A DNA stretch of 64,000 nucleotides from positions 186,001 to 250,000 of the forward strand of contig JADYUK010000003.1 of the NCBI GenBank assembly GCA_021531755.1, written 5' to 3'. This document shows positions 55,271 to 64,000 of the stretch, piece by piece. Position 1 is the stretch's first letter, and each line of letters opens with the position of its first letter. A model generated the notes under the pieces. The model searched no databases. It saw only the letters and a program-made list of their open reading frames with translations, and had not been told where the DNA came from. The position numbers were made by a program, and so were the translations under genes. This stretch comes from Hoylesella loescheii. Lineage in GTDB: Bacteria > Bacteroidota > Bacteroidia > Bacteroidales > Bacteroidaceae.

Positions 55271-55329
55271 CACACTGGGAGTGTGTAGGCCTCGGAGAGT
55301 GAATCATTGCACTTAAACAAAGGCCTACA
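55271..55329 (+). promoter_or_regulatory. Alternative hairpins sequestering the corA translation start
   Basis: Hairpin 1: CACACT-GGG-AGTGTG (55271-55285). Hairpin 2: TGTAGGCCT (55284-55292) with AGGCCTACA (55321-55329), 9 perfect pairs, ending 3 bases before the corA ATG. They share bases 55284-55285, and hairpin 2 would block ribosome access. Confidence 0.55.
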
Positions 55330-55332
55330 ACA

Positions 55333-56256
55333 ATGAAGACATATTGGAATACAGAACATCAGCTGCAGAAGATTGACGAATGGCAGCCAAACTGCTGGAT
55401 ACAGGTGACATGTCCTAACGAGGACGACCGCCGTAATCTGGAGGAGACATACAAGATTCCTGACTATTTCCTCTCGGACATCGCCGATAACGATGAGAGA
55501 GCGCGTTATGAGTATGATGACGGATGGATGCTCATCATACTGCGTATACCCTATGTCAAGGAGATACGCTCCAGGACACCATACACAACAGTGCCGCTCG
55601 GCATAATACACAAACGTGACGTAACCATCACTGTATGCAATTTCGAGACGAACATGATGATTGATTTCGTCTCGTTCCATAAGAAACGCGGTGAGGGATT
55701 CACTGACTATGTCGATATGATCTTCCGCCTCTTCCTCTCGTCAGCAGTATGGTATCTGAAACGCCTGAAACAGATATCACAGCGTATTGACGCGGCGAAG
55801 AAAGACATGTCGAAAGTCGATAACGAGGCGCTCATCGGGCTCTCACGCCTACAGGACTCGCTGACTTACTTCCAGACATCAATACGAGGCAATGAGAATC
55901 TCCTCGCGAAACTGAAATTCAAGCTACAGGTCGACGAGCTTGATGCCGACCTCATCGAGGACGTGAATATCGAGATGTCGCAGGCGAGGGAGACAACGAA
56001 TATATACTCCAACATCCTCGAGTCGACAATGGAGACATATCGTGGTATCATCAACAACAACATGAACACGACGATGCGTACGCTGACATCAGTCACAATC
56101 ATCATGATGTTCCCTACGCTCATAGCATCGCTATTCGGCATGAACCTCGCCAATGGTATGGAGAACAGCTCATGGGGATTCCTCTTCGCCATACTCATTT
56201 CTCTATTTGTCAGTCTCGCCAGCTGGGCTGCACTCAGATTCAAGCGGCTCATATAA
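55333..56256 (+). CDS. corA: CorA-type magnesium transporter
   Basis: 307 residues. Long N-terminal cytoplasmic domain with the helix pair (about residues 140-240, DAAKKDMSKVDNEALIGLSR), then two C-terminal membrane helices. The signature GMN is in SLFGMNLANGMENSSWGF, at the end of the first helix, and a basic C-terminus (ALRFKRLI) follows the second. It forms a pentameric Mg2+ (or Co2+) channel in the inner membrane. The leader carries a small ORF and a start-blocking hairpin. Confidence 0.95.
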   Translation: MKTYWNTEHQLQKIDEWQPNCWIQVTCPNEDDRRNLEETYKIPDYFLSDIADNDERARYEYDDGWMLIILRIPYVKEIRSRTPYTTVPLGIIHKRDVTITVCNFETNMMIDFVSFHKKRGEGFTDYVDMIFRLFLSSAVWYLKRLKQISQRIDAAKKDMSKVDNEALIGLSRLQDSLTYFQTSIRGNENLLAKLKFKLQVDELDADLIEDVNIEMSQARETTNIYSNILESTMETYRGIINNNMNTTMRTLTSVTIIMMFPTLIASLFGMNLANGMENSSWGFLFAILISLFVSLASWAALRFKRLI

Positions 56257-56348
56257 GCAGGGGAGGGCGGGAGCCAGAAGCAGATAGTCATGCCCCCCCC
56301 CGGCGACAATACATAAAGGATAATACAGACACAACTGGATATACGCAG

Positions 56349-56404
56349 ACAAGGCGCATAGGGCTCAGTTCCATAATCAGGACTGCCTGCCCTATGCGCC
56401 TTGT
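56349..56404. terminator. Bidirectional terminator between corA and the glycosyltransferase gene
   Basis: ACAAGGCGCATAGGGC (56349-56364) and GCCCTATGCGCCTTGT (56389-56404), 16 perfect pairs between converging genes. Confidence 0.75.
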
Positions 56405-56497
56405 TGTATTAGCATGTCAGCACACCTCTCTCTAAAGTCTGTCCGCATGCTCCTCTCTGGCCTGTCTGTTGACAATGCCCCGGGGCGATGTTGCAGC

Positions 56498-57541
56498 TCA
56501 TCCCATGCCCTGCCTGGCTTTCCTGCCAAAAAGCGATGGCAACAGCAATATTGACGGCATGCTGCGGAGAAGGAAGAGAACCATACGCTGGCGTAAGCTG
56601 ATGCTTATCCTGCCAGACAACTCCCTGTATGCAGAGGGGGAGAGCAGACGCGCCTCGCGGAGCCTTGAGACAGCCTTCCGGCTGTCCTTGATGGCAGATC
56701 CCCTTGCGAGTGAGGGTAACGACATCGTGCCCCTGAGTATCCATCCTGCCATATAATCCCTCGTGTCAGGGGCATCACAGCCTTGGGCGAAACGGTACAG
56801 ACGCTTGTAGCATGACACACTGTCAAACATGCTCCCTGTCGACTGATGCCCGTCTCTGCCCAAGCCCCTGCGCCGGCAATAGTATGGGAAACTGATGCGC
56901 GCTGCCGTCTCTGATGAGGCTATGACACGCATGCCCCAGTCTACACCATCATGCTGTACGTACTCTGCGAACCATATGTCCCTGCCTGTGACGAGCTCCC
57001 GCCTGCATATGATATTCCATGGGCTGCGGTTGTGGTCATGTGTGGGCAGCACAGCCCCCGGGGCGGCATCCGCTGTCGCCACGTCGGCATTGTATTTGTC
57101 CAGGGATAGACGTGACGTGTAGCTGACTTCCGAACTTGCTGTGTTGACTATGATGTCCGCCCCTGTGTCCATGACGGACTTCCTCAGCTTGGATAGCGTG
57201 TCGGAGTATTGCCAGTAGTCATAGCTGTCCATGAAAACTATATACTGTCCTCTCGCTGAGCGCATACCGGTATTGTATGCACCCCCACGGCCTTTCGTCC
57301 TCGTGTGCCTCAGTGTTGTTGTGTTCCCATAGCCTCTCGTCAGCTCGTCAATGTAGTCGATAGAGCCGTCGGTCGAGCAGTCATCCACAATTATCACCTC
57401 GAAGTCTTCTTGTGGGAGATTCTGCATGAAGATACTGTGAAGACAGTCGGCGACAAGGCTCCCTGGATTGTACACGTTGACGATGACTGAGAATAAAGGT
57501 GGCGTCCCACTGTTCTTTAACATAATACTCGTTTCCTCCAT
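56498..57541 (-). CDS. Family 2 glycosyltransferase
   Basis: About 347 residues from MEETSIMLKNSG; MLKNSG (57523) and an upstream ATG (57577) are alternatives. GT-A fold: LFSVIVNVYNPGSLVADCLH, the nucleotide-binding VDDCSTDGSIDYID, and GRGGAYNTGMRSARGQYIVF. The metal-binding DxD position reads MDSYDYW instead of the common DSDD, so one acidic residue is replaced by Tyr. No sugar-locus neighbours, so the acceptor is unknown. It has its own promoter and converges with corA. Confidence 0.85.
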   Translation of the reverse strand: MEETSIMLKNSGTPPLFSVIVNVYNPGSLVADCLHSIFMQNLPQEDFEVIIVDDCSTDGSIDYIDELTRGYGNTTTLRHTRTKGRGGAYNTGMRSARGQYIVFMDSYDYWQYSDTLSKLRKSVMDTGADIIVNTASSEVSYTSRLSLDKYNADVATADAAPGAVLPTHDHNRSPWNIICRRELVTGRDIWFAEYVQHDGVDWGMRVIASSETAARISFPYYCRRRGLGRDGHQSTGSMFDSVSCYKRLYRFAQGCDAPDTRDYMAGWILRGTMSLPSLARGSAIKDSRKAVSRLREARLLSPSAYRELSGRISISLRQRMVLFLLRSMPSILLLPSLFGRKARQGMG

Positions 57542-57709
57542 TTTTTTGTTGTGATCTGTAGTTCCCGATAGCTGCAACTGTCACTCAGTATGTTGCCATG
57601 CCATGTCATCCCCAAAAGACCTTTGCGCTCTTGGCAAAACAGGAAATATGGGCGGGTGCAGATTTCATAATAGTTGATTAGCGTTATAAAAATACATTGA
57701 TAGTATATG

Positions 57710-57741
57710 CAAAGATACAAAATGATTTCATATTCACCAAA
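57710..57741 (-). promoter_or_regulatory. Promoter of the glycosyltransferase gene
   Basis: Minus strand: TTTG (57738-57741), 20-base spacer, TATCTTTG (57710-57717). The surrounding 57640-57830 is AT-rich. Confidence 0.75.
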
Positions 57742-57890
57742 TATTTTATTGCATTAAATATATAAAATTATTTAAATGACAATTCAGATAACATGAGTTT
57801 GGGGATATTGACGAGGCGAATGAGATGTTTGGGCTGTGTTTGATGACATATACCAGTGTATAGTGGCCCGTATCGTTTTGTGCAAAAAAA

Positions 57891-57914
57891 ATACTGCATG
57901 AAGGCATGCAGTAT
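57891..57914 (-). terminator. Intrinsic terminator after mnmA
   Basis: ATACTGCATG (57891-57900), AAGG loop, CATGCAGTAT (57905-57914). Read on the minus strand the stem is followed by a T-run (57883-57890), 80 bases beyond the mnmA stop. Confidence 0.8.
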
Positions 57915-57993
57915 ATATAAAGGTATAGCAGGGGGATGCTTCCTGATATCTTGATGAGTGGTGGGGGCGTGTGATAATCTATCAGACTGAGGC

Positions 57994-59118
57994 TTACAGC
58001 GTTATCTCTCCTGAGCCAAAGCAGCGGTGGTGGTCTGTGTCGTATATGACGCAGAATTGTCCTGGTGCCACTCCGTGGATAGGACGTTCTGAGCGTATCA
58101 TGTAACGGCCGTCGTCAAGAGGCTGTATCGTGGCATGGTTATAGTCGGCTGTGTGGCGAATCTTGAATGTTATTGGGAGTGGCGGTATACTATCTGTCTG
58201 TGCCGTCGGCCCGCTTTCTCTGGATGAGGCAGCATCGGGGAGCAAGGGCATTGTGAGCCAGTTTATATCGTGGATGATGAACTCTGTGCTGTAGGCACTC
58301 TGAGGGTCGTAGCCGTGGGAGAGGTATATTATGTTCCGCTTCACATCCTTCTTGACCACGAACCATGGCCCTCCTCCGAATCCCAGTCCCTTGCGCTGGC
58401 CTATGGTGCAGAACCAATGCCCCTTGTGCTTGCCGACAAAGCGTCCTGTCTCGAGCTCGAGAGCGTCGCCTTCATGTTCGCCGAGATATCGGCGCAGGTA
58501 GTCGTTGTAGTTTATCTTACCAAGAAAACAGATGCCTTGTGAGTCCTTGCGTCGCGCGTTGATGAGGTGGTTCTCCTCGGCTATGCGCCTCACTTCCTCT
58601 TTCCTCATATCGCCTATGGGGAACATGGCTTTCTGCAGCTGCCAGCCGTATATCTGCGCGAGGAAGTCTGTTTGGTCCTTGACTGGGTCGGGACTTGTGC
58701 AGAGCCATTTCCTCCCCTCGCTGTCAGTCTCTGTCGTGGCATAGTGGCCTGTGGCTATGGTGTCATATTCATGGCCTCGTTTCTCGTCAAAGGCTCCGAA
58801 CTTTATCAGCCTGTTGCACATGACATCAGGATTGGGGGTGAATCCTGCGCGGACCTTGTCCATCGTGTAGCGTGTCACCTTGTCCCAATACTCACGGTGG
58901 CAGTCGACAACCTCAAGTCGGCAGCCGTATTTACGGCATAGCGCTGTAGCCATCTCAAGGTCTTCCTCTGAGGTGCAGTCCCAGTCTTCGCCTGGTGTAT
59001 CCTCTGGTCCTATCTTGATGTAGAAGCAGTCGGGGATGATGTCTCGTGAGCAGAGTATGTGCAGGGCTACAGCCGAGTCAACGCCACCCGAGAGCAGAAG
59101 TGCAGTCTTTCGTGTCAT
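57994..59118 (-). CDS. mnmA: tRNA-specific 2-thiouridylase
   Basis: 374 residues. N-terminal PP-loop LLSGGVDSAVALHIL activates U34 of tRNA-Lys/Glu/Gln; catalytic Cys residues are in NPDVMCNRLIKFG and DSQGICFLGKINY; RRKDSQG and GQRKGLGFGGGPWFVVKKD are further family marks. It inserts sulfur at C2 of the wobble uridine. It is the last of a minus-strand run frr, rsgA, mnmA with spacers of 155-166 bases. Confidence 0.95.
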   Translation of the reverse strand: MTRKTALLLSGGVDSAVALHILCSRDIIPDCFYIKIGPEDTPGEDWDCTSEEDLEMATALCRKYGCRLEVVDCHREYWDKVTRYTMDKVRAGFTPNPDVMCNRLIKFGAFDEKRGHEYDTIATGHYATTETDSEGRKWLCTSPDPVKDQTDFLAQIYGWQLQKAMFPIGDMRKEEVRRIAEENHLINARRKDSQGICFLGKINYNDYLRRYLGEHEGDALELETGRFVGKHKGHWFCTIGQRKGLGFGGGPWFVVKKDVKRNIIYLSHGYDPQSAYSTEFIIHDINWLTMPLLPDAASSRESGPTAQTDSIPPLPITFKIRHTADYNHATIQPLDDGRYMIRSERPIHGVAPGQFCVIYDTDHHRCFGSGEITL

Positions 59119-59214
59119 ATAGAGAGATAAACGGTGTGTTCCTTGTCAGTTGGGGAGTATGGGGCGGTGGAGTAAGGAGATGGTGGAGGTATGGGGATGA
59201 TTAAGAGATATGGT

Positions 59215-59272
59215 GGGGTTATGTGTAATGCAGGGGGCAGAGCGGGGTTATGTGTAATGCAGGGAGGCAGAG
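59215..59272. repeat. 29-bp direct repeat between rsgA and mnmA
   Basis: Two units beginning GGGGTTATGTGTAATGCAGG at 59215 and 59244, nearly identical, just downstream of the rsgA stop. Confidence 0.7.
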
Positions 59273-59284
59273 TGGGGGGTGGCA

Positions 59285-60238
59285 TTAATATGCCGCACGG
59301 TATTTCCCGTCGTCCTTGTCATTGAGCATGGAGATGTAAGAGTTGTAGCGTGACAGGGATATGTAATGGTCCTCTACGGCTTTCAGCACGGCACATCCTG
59401 GCTCATGTGTGTGTGTGCAGTTATTGAAGCGGCAGTCTTTTGAGAAGCGGAATATCTCCTTGAAGTATGAGCATATCTCCTCTGGCTCCATATCGAATGT
59501 CCCGAATCCCTTTATCCCTGGTGTGTCTATGACCCATCCAGCATTGTTGTCCGAGGGATTGAGAGGCAGCATCTCAGAGAATGTCGTGGTGTGCATGCCT
59601 GTGTTGTGGGCGTCAGAAATCTCTGATGTGCGGAGGTTGACGCCTGGCAGAAGGGTATTGAGTATTGTCGATTTCCCTACACCGCTGTTCCCGCTGAACA
59701 GTGTTATCTTCCCGTCAAGGACAGCTCGGAGAGCATCCATGCCTGTCCCCTCGACGGCTGAGAGCTGGAGACACTTGTAGCCTATCGTCTCGTAGAGGTC
59801 GGCCATCATCTGCTGATAGTGCCTCTCGTCGGGCGAGAGGATGTCTGTCTTGTTGAAGGCAAGGATGACGGGCACGGAGTATGCCTCGGCCGATGCGAGG
59901 AAACGGTCAATGAATGTTAGCGATGTCTCTGGGTAGTTGACAGTCACTACGAGTACTGCCTGGTCGACATTTGCGGCGATTATATGGCTCTGCTTAGAGA
60001 GATTCTGTGATTTGCGTATGATATAGTTACGGCGGTCAGATATCTCTGTTATGAATGCTGTGCCTTCACTGTTTGGCTGTATGGTGACATGGTCGCCTAC
60101 AGCTACAGGGTTTGTGCTGCGTATGCCTCTCAACCGGAAATTGCCCTTGATTTTACAGTCAACGGTGCTCCCCTCGTCGGTGAGCACCGTGTACCAGTAT
60201 CCTGTGTTCTTTATTACAAGTCCGTTCATTTGCGTCAT
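59285..60238 (-). CDS. rsgA: Ribosome small subunit-dependent GTPase RsgA
   Basis: 317 residues. An N-terminal OB-fold ([20 protein letters not shown]) is followed by a circularly permuted GTPase with G4 NKTD, G1 GNSGVGKST and G3 DTPGIKGFG. The C-terminal zinc motif is C-x-(4)-C-x-H-x-(5)-C ([17 protein letters not shown]). It assists late 30S maturation. Confidence 0.96.
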   Translation of the reverse strand: MTQMNGLVIKNTGYWYTVLTDEGSTVDCKIKGNFRLRGIRSTNPVAVGDHVTIQPNSEGTAFITEISDRRNYIIRKSQNLSKQSHIIAANVDQAVLVVTVNYPETSLTFIDRFLASAEAYSVPVILAFNKTDILSPDERHYQQMMADLYETIGYKCLQLSAVEGTGMDALRAVLDGKITLFSGNSGVGKSTILNTLLPGVNLRTSEISDAHNTGMHTTTFSEMLPLNPSDNNAGWVIDTPGIKGFGTFDMEPEEICSYFKEIFRFSKDCRFNNCTHTHEPGCAVLKAVEDHYISLSRYNSYISMLNDKDDGKYRAAY

Positions 60239-60393
60239 GTTTGCCCTCGCTGATGGTCTGTGCAGTGGGGGGATGTGTTTTTTCCTATATCCACTGCCGG
60301 TCCCTATATGCTATAAATAGGCAGTATTGGAATCATACCCGTATGGATGAATCTGCGTAGATGGATAGTAGGATGGGGGATGCCTGTGTGTTT

Positions 60394-60954
60394 TCAGACA
60401 GTCATTATCTCCTTGTTCTTGTCGGCGAGCATGCCGTCAATCTTCTTTATGAACTTGTCGTGGCTCTTCTGCAGCTTCTCCTCTGCGTCTTTCTGCTCGT
60501 CCTCTGCGAGACCGTCTTTGACAGCTTTCTTCAAGACATCCTTATACTCGCTTCTAACTTTGCGCACAGTGACCTTGGCTTTCTCGCCGATTGCGTTACA
60601 TTGCTTGGCAAGCTCGCGGCGTCGCTCCTCTGTCGGGACAGGGATGCACAGGCGTATTATCTCACCGTTGTTGTCAGGTGTGATGCCGAGGTTTGAGTTG
60701 ATGATAGCGCGCTCGATATCCCTTATCGCTTTCTTGTCCCATGGGCGTATGGCTATGGTACGTGGGTCGGGAGTAGAGATATTGGCTACCTGGTTGATAG
60801 GTACCATGGAGCCGTAAGACTCTACCTTTATACCGTCGACGAGAGCGACGTTCGCTCTGCCTGCGCGTATATGTGATAACTGCTCATCGAGGAACATGCA
60901 TGCCATGTCCATCTCTTCTTCAGCATTGCTGAGGGTCTGTTTTACGTCGATCAT
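60394..60954 (-). CDS. frr: Ribosome recycling factor
   Basis: 186 residues, the standard length. Three-helix bundle and β-domain; visible are LSHIRAGRANVALVDGIKVE, VPINQVANISTPDPRTIAIR, and IRLCIPVPTEERRRELAKQC. With EF-G it splits post-termination ribosomes. Confidence 0.97.
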   Translation of the reverse strand: MIDVKQTLSNAEEEMDMACMFLDEQLSHIRAGRANVALVDGIKVESYGSMVPINQVANISTPDPRTIAIRPWDKKAIRDIERAIINSNLGITPDNNGEIIRLCIPVPTEERRRELAKQCNAIGEKAKVTVRKVRSEYKDVLKKAVKDGLAEDEQKDAEEKLQKSHDKFIKKIDGMLADKNKEIMTV

Positions 60955-61474
60955 AGTGATAGTTGTTTTTTCTTGCCAGTGTGTGGTTCCTTGGCTGCTG
61001 ATAGTGGCAGTCTGTCCTCACAGCTGGCTGATGGTATTGATTTATTGTTTTTCCTTTCCCAGTGTTCTTTATGTCTGCCTGGAAGCAAGAGGGCCAGAGA
61101 GTCAAGGAGCCGTTGTCGACGCATTGTCACGTCACGTTGGCTTCTTATCTCCCTGACCCCTTTTCCATTTTAATTCTTCCGCCAAATAAATGGCAGGCTG
61201 TGTGCAGAGTGGCGTCTTGTATGCCTTACGTCGTGTACGCTGTGTTCAATCTGGTGTACACGTAAGGACATGATGACTTGCCGTGATGTCGTTCTTGTTA
61301 AGAGTCCTGGCCTTTCCACTCTTGCAGACATCTCTTCGGTTGGATTCTTTTTGTCATCCCGACCATGAGTTTGCAATGCCCTGCCTGTTTCCATAAGCTA
61401 TATCCATAATAGTTTGGAAGGTTTGTGACGGGGCTGGTGTTATTCCCTGGACATTCTCTTCTTCTGCAAGGCAA
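60955..61474. other. Spacer between secG and frr
   Basis: 520 bases without a supported gene; small frames on both strands lack family features. No strong hairpin or canonical promoter pair was identified. Confidence 0.4.
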
Positions 61475-61825
61475 TTATTTAGCAGGAGCCTGCTGCTGTG
61501 CAGGAGCCTCTTTCTGGCTGGCACCGAAGCCTGGCAGATTGTTTGGGTTTGTAGCGCTCTGCTCGGTAGCAGCTTTCTCTATGACGCTTTCTTCTGTCTG
61601 TGCGACAGGAGCGACGTAAGCGCAAACGATGCTGAGGACGACCATGGCACCTGCGAGGGTCCATGTGGCCTTCTCTATGAAGTCTGTTGTCTTACGGACA
61701 CCGAGGACTGCGTTTCCACCGGCGAAACCTGTTGAGAGACCGCCACCTTTTGACTCCTGGATGAGGACTATGCCTATCATGAGTATCGCTGCGATGACGA
61801 TTAGGATTACGAATAATGGGTACAT
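61475..61825 (-). CDS. secG: Preprotein translocase subunit SecG
   Basis: 116 residues. The first helix (YPLFVILIVIAAILMIGIVL) is followed by the SecG signature IQESKGGGLSTGFAGGNAVL and a second helix (LAGAMVVLSIVCAYVAP). The C-terminal tail rich in Ala and Gln (EAPAQQQAPAK) is typical of Bacteroidales. It supports SecYE translocation. The start is 5 bases from the stop of the upstream gene. Confidence 0.93.
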   Translation of the reverse strand: MYPLFVILIVIAAILMIGIVLIQESKGGGLSTGFAGGNAVLGVRKTTDFIEKATWTLAGAMVVLSIVCAYVAPVAQTEESVIEKAATEQSATNPNNLPGFGASQKEAPAQQQAPAK

Positions 61826-61830
61826 TGTTT

Positions 61831-62586
61831 TTATTGTTTTTTGTTTTTGTTATTTATAATCAGTTTTTCTAAGAAGCGTATCTGGTCTGCGTAATATGCG
61901 TTTTTGCCGGGGCTGGCTGTATGCAGGCGTTTGATAATCTCGAGTGCCTGTATGTATCTGCCTTGTCTGACATAGATTTGTGCCATGGTCTCTGTGCATA
62001 TGTCGTCAGGGACTGGCTCTGTCGCTTCTTGTGTGTCGTGGCTCTCTTCTTCCAGCTCAGGAAGGATGATACGTCCGTCCCTGGATATGAAGTCATCGAT
62101 GAGGTTCTGGCCTTTCATTTGTGGGGTGGCGCTGTCTCCGAGTATGTCGTCGCCACACTGCTCAAGGTATGCCACATAATCAACGGCTGCATCGGCAGGT
62201 GTCGGCTTGCGTCCCCGTTTCCGCTCCTTGTCCTCGTCGTTGGGCATGGAGCCGAGGAAATTGTTTATCAGCTCTGTCGTGCGGTTCCCGTTGTCTTTCT
62301 GGCTTTCTTCTCTTGTGGCGGCATGCTCCTGAGGTTTCCTGTGCTGTTGGCGCAGCCTGTAGTGGGCTGCCTCAATCATGTTGAACAGGACTCTGCGGTC
62401 GGTAATGTATATCGCGGCGCGGCGCAGTTCCTCATCGAAGGACGAGTCGTGCAGGAGGTAGAGGTTCTGTAGCATCAGAAGCCGTGCTGTCTGATAGTAA
62501 GGATGGAGTGCTATGATGCTCCGGAGATCATATAATGTCTCGCGGTCCATGCGCTCTGGGTGTGCTATCAGTTCATCAAGGTTCAT
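61831..62586 (-). CDS. Conserved hypothetical protein upstream of secG
   Basis: 251 residues from MNLDELIAHPERMDRETLYD (an upstream in-frame ATG at 62601 adds five). Mostly helical and charged with no signal peptide. The N-terminal part (LRSIIALHPYYQTARLLMLQ) and the C-terminal YVRQGRYIQALEIIKRLHTA resemble TPR-type helical hairpins separated by a low-complexity acidic linker. The same gene pair with secG occurs widely in Bacteroidales; function is unknown. Confidence 0.8.
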   Translation of the reverse strand: MNLDELIAHPERMDRETLYDLRSIIALHPYYQTARLLMLQNLYLLHDSSFDEELRRAAIYITDRRVLFNMIEAAHYRLRQQHRKPQEHAATREESQKDNGNRTTELINNFLGSMPNDEDKERKRGRKPTPADAAVDYVAYLEQCGDDILGDSATPQMKGQNLIDDFISRDGRIILPELEEESHDTQEATEPVPDDICTETMAQIYVRQGRYIQALEIIKRLHTASPGKNAYYADQIRFLEKLIINNKNKKQ

Positions 62587-62715
62587 CTGCTTGTTCCTCA
62601 CGTTTTAGGATGCAAAGTTACAAAAAAAATATGAATAATTAAGTATGTTTCTATAAAAAAGTGTCCCAATGCTATTTTTTTTGGACAAAAAGGGCATTGT
62701 TTACAGCTTTTTAAG

Positions 62716-62723
62716 TATCTTTG
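62716..62723 (+). promoter_or_regulatory. -7 element of the AmpG-like gene
   Basis: TATCTTTG followed by CATT; the start would be about 62730, 72 bases before the ATG. The -33 candidate ATTG (62696-62699) is only 16 bases away, so the match is partial. Confidence 0.5.
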
Positions 62724-62801
62724 CATTTATTAAGTGCTCATAATCAGGGATTATTTGGGCTCGTGCCCTCATAATTCTCCATAACTATCTCTTATACACT
62801 G

Positions 62802-64000
62802 ATGATGAAGAAAACGACATCGCCCTGGACATGGGTCCCCACATTATATTTTGCAGAAGGCCTTCCTAATGTTCTTGTGACGGGTCTCGCCCCTGTCATG
62901 TACATGCAGATGGGTCTGTCAGACGCAGAGCTCGGACTCTATACCGGATGGCTGGCTCTGCCTTGGGTGATAAAGCCGTTGTGGAGTCCGTTCGTTGATC
63001 TCCTGAAGACCAAGCGCTGGTGGATTCTTCTCATGCAGCTCTTGATAGGCGCATCGCTGGCGGGCATAGCCTTTACTATTCCCACGGCTGTGTGGTTCCA
63101 GTGCAGCATGGCCTTCTTCTTCATTATGGCATTCGCGAGCGCCACTCATGATATCTCTGCCGACGGATTCTACATGATAGAGCTTGACGAGCACAGGCAG
63201 ACAATGTTTGTCGGCATAAGGAATACATTCTACCGTCTGGCGGTGATTTTCGGCAATGGTGTCCTCGTCTCGCTCGCAGGCGTGCTGCAGGTTCTCTTCC
63301 GCAATAGGATAGCCTACACGTGGAGCCTGCTCTTCTATGGCGTTGCGGGGCTGTTCATCGCTCTATGGCTTTACCATGGAATGAGGCTGCCGCGTCCCGC
63401 AGGTGACCAGCAGGCAGAGGGGACATTCAAGGAGGTAGCCGACGGACTGGTAGAGATGTTCACGAAGTTCTTCACGAAGTTCCCCCTGAAAGAGACTGTG
63501 GCTGTAATGCTTTTCCTGCTGCTTTACCGATTCCCGGAGGCCCTGCTTAATACGATGACCAAGACGTTCCTCATGAGGCCAAACTCGAGTGGGGGATTGG
63601 GGCTGTCGCCACAGGAGTTCGGCCTTGCCAATGGCACGGTGGGGCTCGTCGGCCTTCTGTTGGGAGGTGTTATCGGCGGCATACTTGTCTCCCGTGATGG
63701 CATGAAGCGCTGGTTGTGGCCCATGGTGTGCGCCATCACGCTCCCCGATGTCGTCTACATCTACCTGAGCTATACCCTGACATCCGATATACTCACTGTC
63801 AGCCTTTGCCTTTTCATCGAGCAGTTCGGCTACGGACTTGGATTCACCGTCCTGACACTCTATATGCTCTATTACAGCTCGGGGAGGTTCAAGACATCCC
63901 ATTATGCTATCTGTACCGGCATCTCATACCTTGGTCTGATGCTTCCCGGCATGCTGTCAGGCTATATAAAGGACGCTGTAGGATACAAGACGTTCTTCAT
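62802..64000 (+). CDS. AmpG-like MFS transporter, 3' end outside window
   Basis: 399 codons are visible from ATG ATG AAG (62802 or 62805) and the frame is still open at the window end. The N-terminus WTWVPTLYFAEGLPNVLVTG and GWLALPWVIKPLWSPFVD, followed by the ASATHDISADGFY helix, match the AmpG/SLC33-type branch of the MFS (AmpG imports anhydro-muropeptides for cell-wall recycling). About 10 hydrophobic segments are seen. Substrate is inferred from the family only. Confidence 0.85.
   Translation, partial: MMKKTTSPWTWVPTLYFAEGLPNVLVTGLAPVMYMQMGLSDAELGLYTGWLALPWVIKPLWSPFVDLLKTKRWWILLMQLLIGASLAGIAFTIPTAVWFQCSMAFFFIMAFASATHDISADGFYMIELDEHRQTMFVGIRNTFYRLAVIFGNGVLVSLAGVLQVLFRNRIAYTWSLLFYGVAGLFIALWLYHGMRLPRPAGDQQAEGTFKEVADGLVEMFTKFFTKFPLKETVAVMLFLLLYRFPEALLNTMTKTFLMRPNSSGGLGLSPQEFGLANGTVGLVGLLLGGVIGGILVSRDGMKRWLWPMVCAITLPDVVYIYLSYTLTSDILTVSLCLFIEQFGYGLGFTVLTLYMLYYSSGRFKTSHYAICTGISYLGLMLPGMLSGYIKDAVGYKTFF

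Noticed and set aside
55090-55332. M-box magnesium riboswitch upstream of corA
   Set aside because: The leader lacks the conserved three-helix M-box core; small ORF plus hairpins explain the structure better.
1-64000. tRNA, rRNA, insertion sequence or prophage genes
   Set aside because: Looked for and not seen; no transposase, integrase, capsid or recognisable tRNA sequences.

Overview
The window looks like a chromosome segment of a Bacteroidales bacterium, probably Prevotella-like. Promoters follow the Bacteroidetes pattern (TTTG, about 19-21 bases, TAnnTTTG). Surface genes are BACON and DUF5689 lipoproteins, TonB-dependent receptors and proteins with a 'GQR...GI.I..GRK' C-terminal tail. 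Several housekeeping enzymes (short Pgi, long LysS, PepD, DUF349 protein) are of the Bacteroidales type. No rRNA, tRNA, transposase, phage or CRISPR locus was seen. Genus is not settled by the sequence alone.

Layout. 1-3344: end of an L-rhamnose operon (rhaA partial, MFS permease, rhaD) and a PspC-type gene. 3345-7870: an AT-rich island with a small membrane protein, a BACON lipoprotein plus outer-membrane barrel pair, a strongly structured leader RNA, and three to four copies of a roughly 205-bp repeat, each with a promoter placed directly before a hairpin RNA. 7871-14160: DUF349 protein, pgi and ettA with repeat-rich spacers. 14429-20838: secreted NUC1 nuclease, OB-fold-like lipoprotein, DUF5689 lipoprotein and outer-membrane receptor, which I interpret as a nucleic-acid scavenging locus. 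21401-24618: a hemerythrin/LuxR-type regulator divergent from a TonB receptor, with mirrored palindromes on both promoters. 24761-28000: secreted EEP phosphohydrolase, DUF4406 protein, surE, and two 22-bp-period iteron-like arrays.

28194-35272 carries parA, parB, a DUF5683 protein, an MltD-type transglycosylase and a Rel/Spo (p)ppGpp enzyme. 35404-41121 has pectinesterase, an MFS exporter, a MerR regulator and alaS. 41579-45594 (minus) has a SIMPL protein, gpsA and lysS; lysS has four 42-bp repeats in its leader and a 45-bp duplication over its stop codon. 46527-48477: OprP-like porin and NUDIX hydrolase. 48720-51793: endonuclease I and a secreted OB-fold-like protein, a second nuclease module. 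52449-56256: a flippase-like membrane protein, pepD and corA. corA is preceded by a 12-residue acidic leader ORF and a hairpin that hides its translation start. 56498-64000: glycosyltransferase, mnmA, rsgA, frr, secG with its partner gene, and a partial AmpG-like MFS gene.

The most interesting items are the repeat with a built-in promoter and hairpin RNA, the corA leader, the structured RNA before the BACON gene, the hemerythrin-regulator operators, the iteron arrays at about 26.4-26.6 kb, and the promoter-leader module shared in opposite orientation by two divergent genes at about 52 kb.
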